Below are positions 62,986 through 64,000 of a stretch of 64,000 bases of DNA, one piece after another (position 1 is the stretch's first letter; each line of letters starts with the position of its first letter). The notes beneath the pieces are model-generated. The model was given only the letters and a program-made list of their open reading frames with translations. It was not told the origin of the DNA and made no database searches. The translations under genes and the position numbers were made by a program. Origin of the DNA: Mesorhizobium prunaredense. Its GTDB lineage: Bacteria; Pseudomonadota; Alphaproteobacteria; Rhizobiales; Rhizobiaceae. The stretch covers positions 1 through 64,000 of the forward strand of contig NZ_FTPD01000011.1 of the NCBI RefSeq assembly GCF_900156895.1. The letters run 5' to 3'.

Positions 62986-63794
62986 CTGCGCGAGAACTCA
63001 GCGGCCTGACCGCCTTCGTGACCGGCTCGGGACGCGGCCTTGGCCGCGTCATGGCCGAACGCCTGGCCGAACTTGGCGCAAACATTGCGATCCATGATCT
63101 CGATTGGACCCGGCCGTCGCAATATGGCGAATTCGCAGACCTCGGCGAATCCGCCAGGGGTTTGGAAAGGCATGGGACACGGGTAACCGCGGTTACGGGC
63201 AACATCGGCGACAGGCAAGCCGTCGCCGAAATGAAGAGCAAGATCGAGGCGGACCTCGGCGATGTGCATGTTCTGGTCAACTGCGCCGGCGGGGACATCG
63301 GCGCCAAGGGGGTGAAGCCCAGTCCCAACAACGCGCTCGACATCGACTATGATGACATCAAGGTTCTGACGGAGAACAATCTCATCGGCACGATGCTGGT
63401 CTGCCAGGCGTTCATTCCGCCTATGGTCAAGCGCGGCTCAGGCTCGGTGATCAACATTGCCTCGGCGGCAGCGCATATCGGATGCTCGCCGGAGGTGGTC
63501 TACTCCACCCTCAAGGCGGCCGTCGTCCATTATACGCGCTGCCTCGCCAAGGAATTGATCGACGATGGCGTGCGCATCAATGCGGTTAGCCCCGGCGCCA
63601 CCAAGACGGCACGATTCCAGGCGAGCCGCGTAGTCGATCCGGAGCGCATGGACTCGAGCAAAAAAACGCTGAACCGGTATGCCGAGCCTGAAGAGATCGC
63701 TGAAGCGGTGGCCTTCCTCGCCGGTCCGCGCGCGCGTTTCATCAACGGGCAGGTCATCCGCGTCGATGGCGGTTTCACCATCTTCCCAGGTTGA
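62982..63794 (+). CDS. SDR family oxidoreductase
   Basis: The 270-aa classical SDR has LTAFVTGSGRGLGRVMAERL, VLVNCAGGD, catalytic NIASAAAHIG and VVYSTLKAAV, and ends GQVIRVDGGFTIF. It overlaps the isomerase by four bases, so it belongs to the same catabolic operon. Substrate unknown. Nothing identifiable is seen from 63795 to the window end. Confidence 0.9.
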   Translation: MTARELSGLTAFVTGSGRGLGRVMAERLAELGANIAIHDLDWTRPSQYGEFADLGESARGLERHGTRVTAVTGNIGDRQAVAEMKSKIEADLGDVHVLVNCAGGDIGAKGVKPSPNNALDIDYDDIKVLTENNLIGTMLVCQAFIPPMVKRGSGSVINIASAAAHIGCSPEVVYSTLKAAVVHYTRCLAKELIDDGVRINAVSPGATKTARFQASRVVDPERMDSSKKTLNRYAEPEEIAEAVAFLAGPRARFINGQVIRVDGGFTIFPG

Positions 63795-64000
63795 AGCGCG
63801 GCCGTCCACACCGCGAACTGTCCGGCTGAGCGCATCCCAGTGAGCAGGGCCACGACGGCCCATTGCCAACCTTACTTCATTGATGGGTTGCGACGTGCTC
63901 GCAGAGCCCAGGAAACGATGGGTGAAGTTCGGCAACACGACAATTCTCTTGGCGACACGCTGACGTTACAGCCCGCTTGTATGCACCCACGCAATGGCTC

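Overview
The window reads like an accessory (genomic-island) stretch of a high-GC alphaproteobacterium, most likely Hyphomicrobiales (rhizobia and relatives). The reasons are an ALAS-type hemA (Shemin pathway), FixI-like copper ATPase and C-family oxidase genes, many LysR/SDR/ABC genes, and AGGAG-type ribosome sites. No rRNA, tRNA, CRISPR array or intact insertion sequence was seen.

Layout. Three copies of a short motif that matches the 3' end of guaA (codons for ...TIEWE-stop) lie at 1, 9773 and 51185. The last two are preceded by matching blocks carrying a minus-strand terminator. The 3' end of guaA is a known integration hotspot, so I read the window as tandem islands: module 1 (1-9780), module 2 (9781-51190) and the start of module 3 (51191 onward). 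No intact integrase is present; a decayed tyrosine recombinase lies at 28627-28914.

Module 1 holds a TetR-led minus-strand operon of small-molecule and detoxification genes (MFS exporter, SnoaL-like protein, SDR, secreted metallo-beta-lactamase-fold hydrolase, DUF3237 protein, Old Yellow Enzyme). Beside it are a LysR gene flanked by a 40-bp inverted repeat, a DoxX protein, and truncated SDR and ureohydrolase genes joined tail to tail.

Module 2 is a respiratory island. It encodes all 14 complex I subunits in an unusual order (JK-[antiporter]-[84 aa]-LMN-ABCDEFG, then I and H inverted), with a fourth antiporter-like subunit and CBS-domain genes on both sides. Next come soxYZ plus a flavocytochrome c pair (fccAB-like), a protoglobin/redoxin/MarR group, and a large minus-strand operon for a divergent cbb3-type oxidase. 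In that oxidase CcoO and the CcoP haem domains are fused and the membrane anchor is a separate small protein. Its neighbours are copper delivery genes (CtpA/FixI-like ATPase, DsbD-like membrane protein), two microproteins, a c-type cytochrome, a metallophosphoesterase and a cupredoxin-like protein. Divergent to it are SCO1, hemA and a groEL with a histidine-rich tail. The likely sum is oxidation of reduced sulfur feeding cytochrome c and a high-affinity oxidase, with the extra complex I working forward or in reverse. The module ends with SDR/LysR genes and a VapBC pair.

Module 3 starts with a LysR/ene-reductase/NmrA group and a second VapBC pair. It continues with a ROK-regulated carbohydrate locus: ABC importer, two SDR dehydrogenases and a TIM-barrel isomerase.
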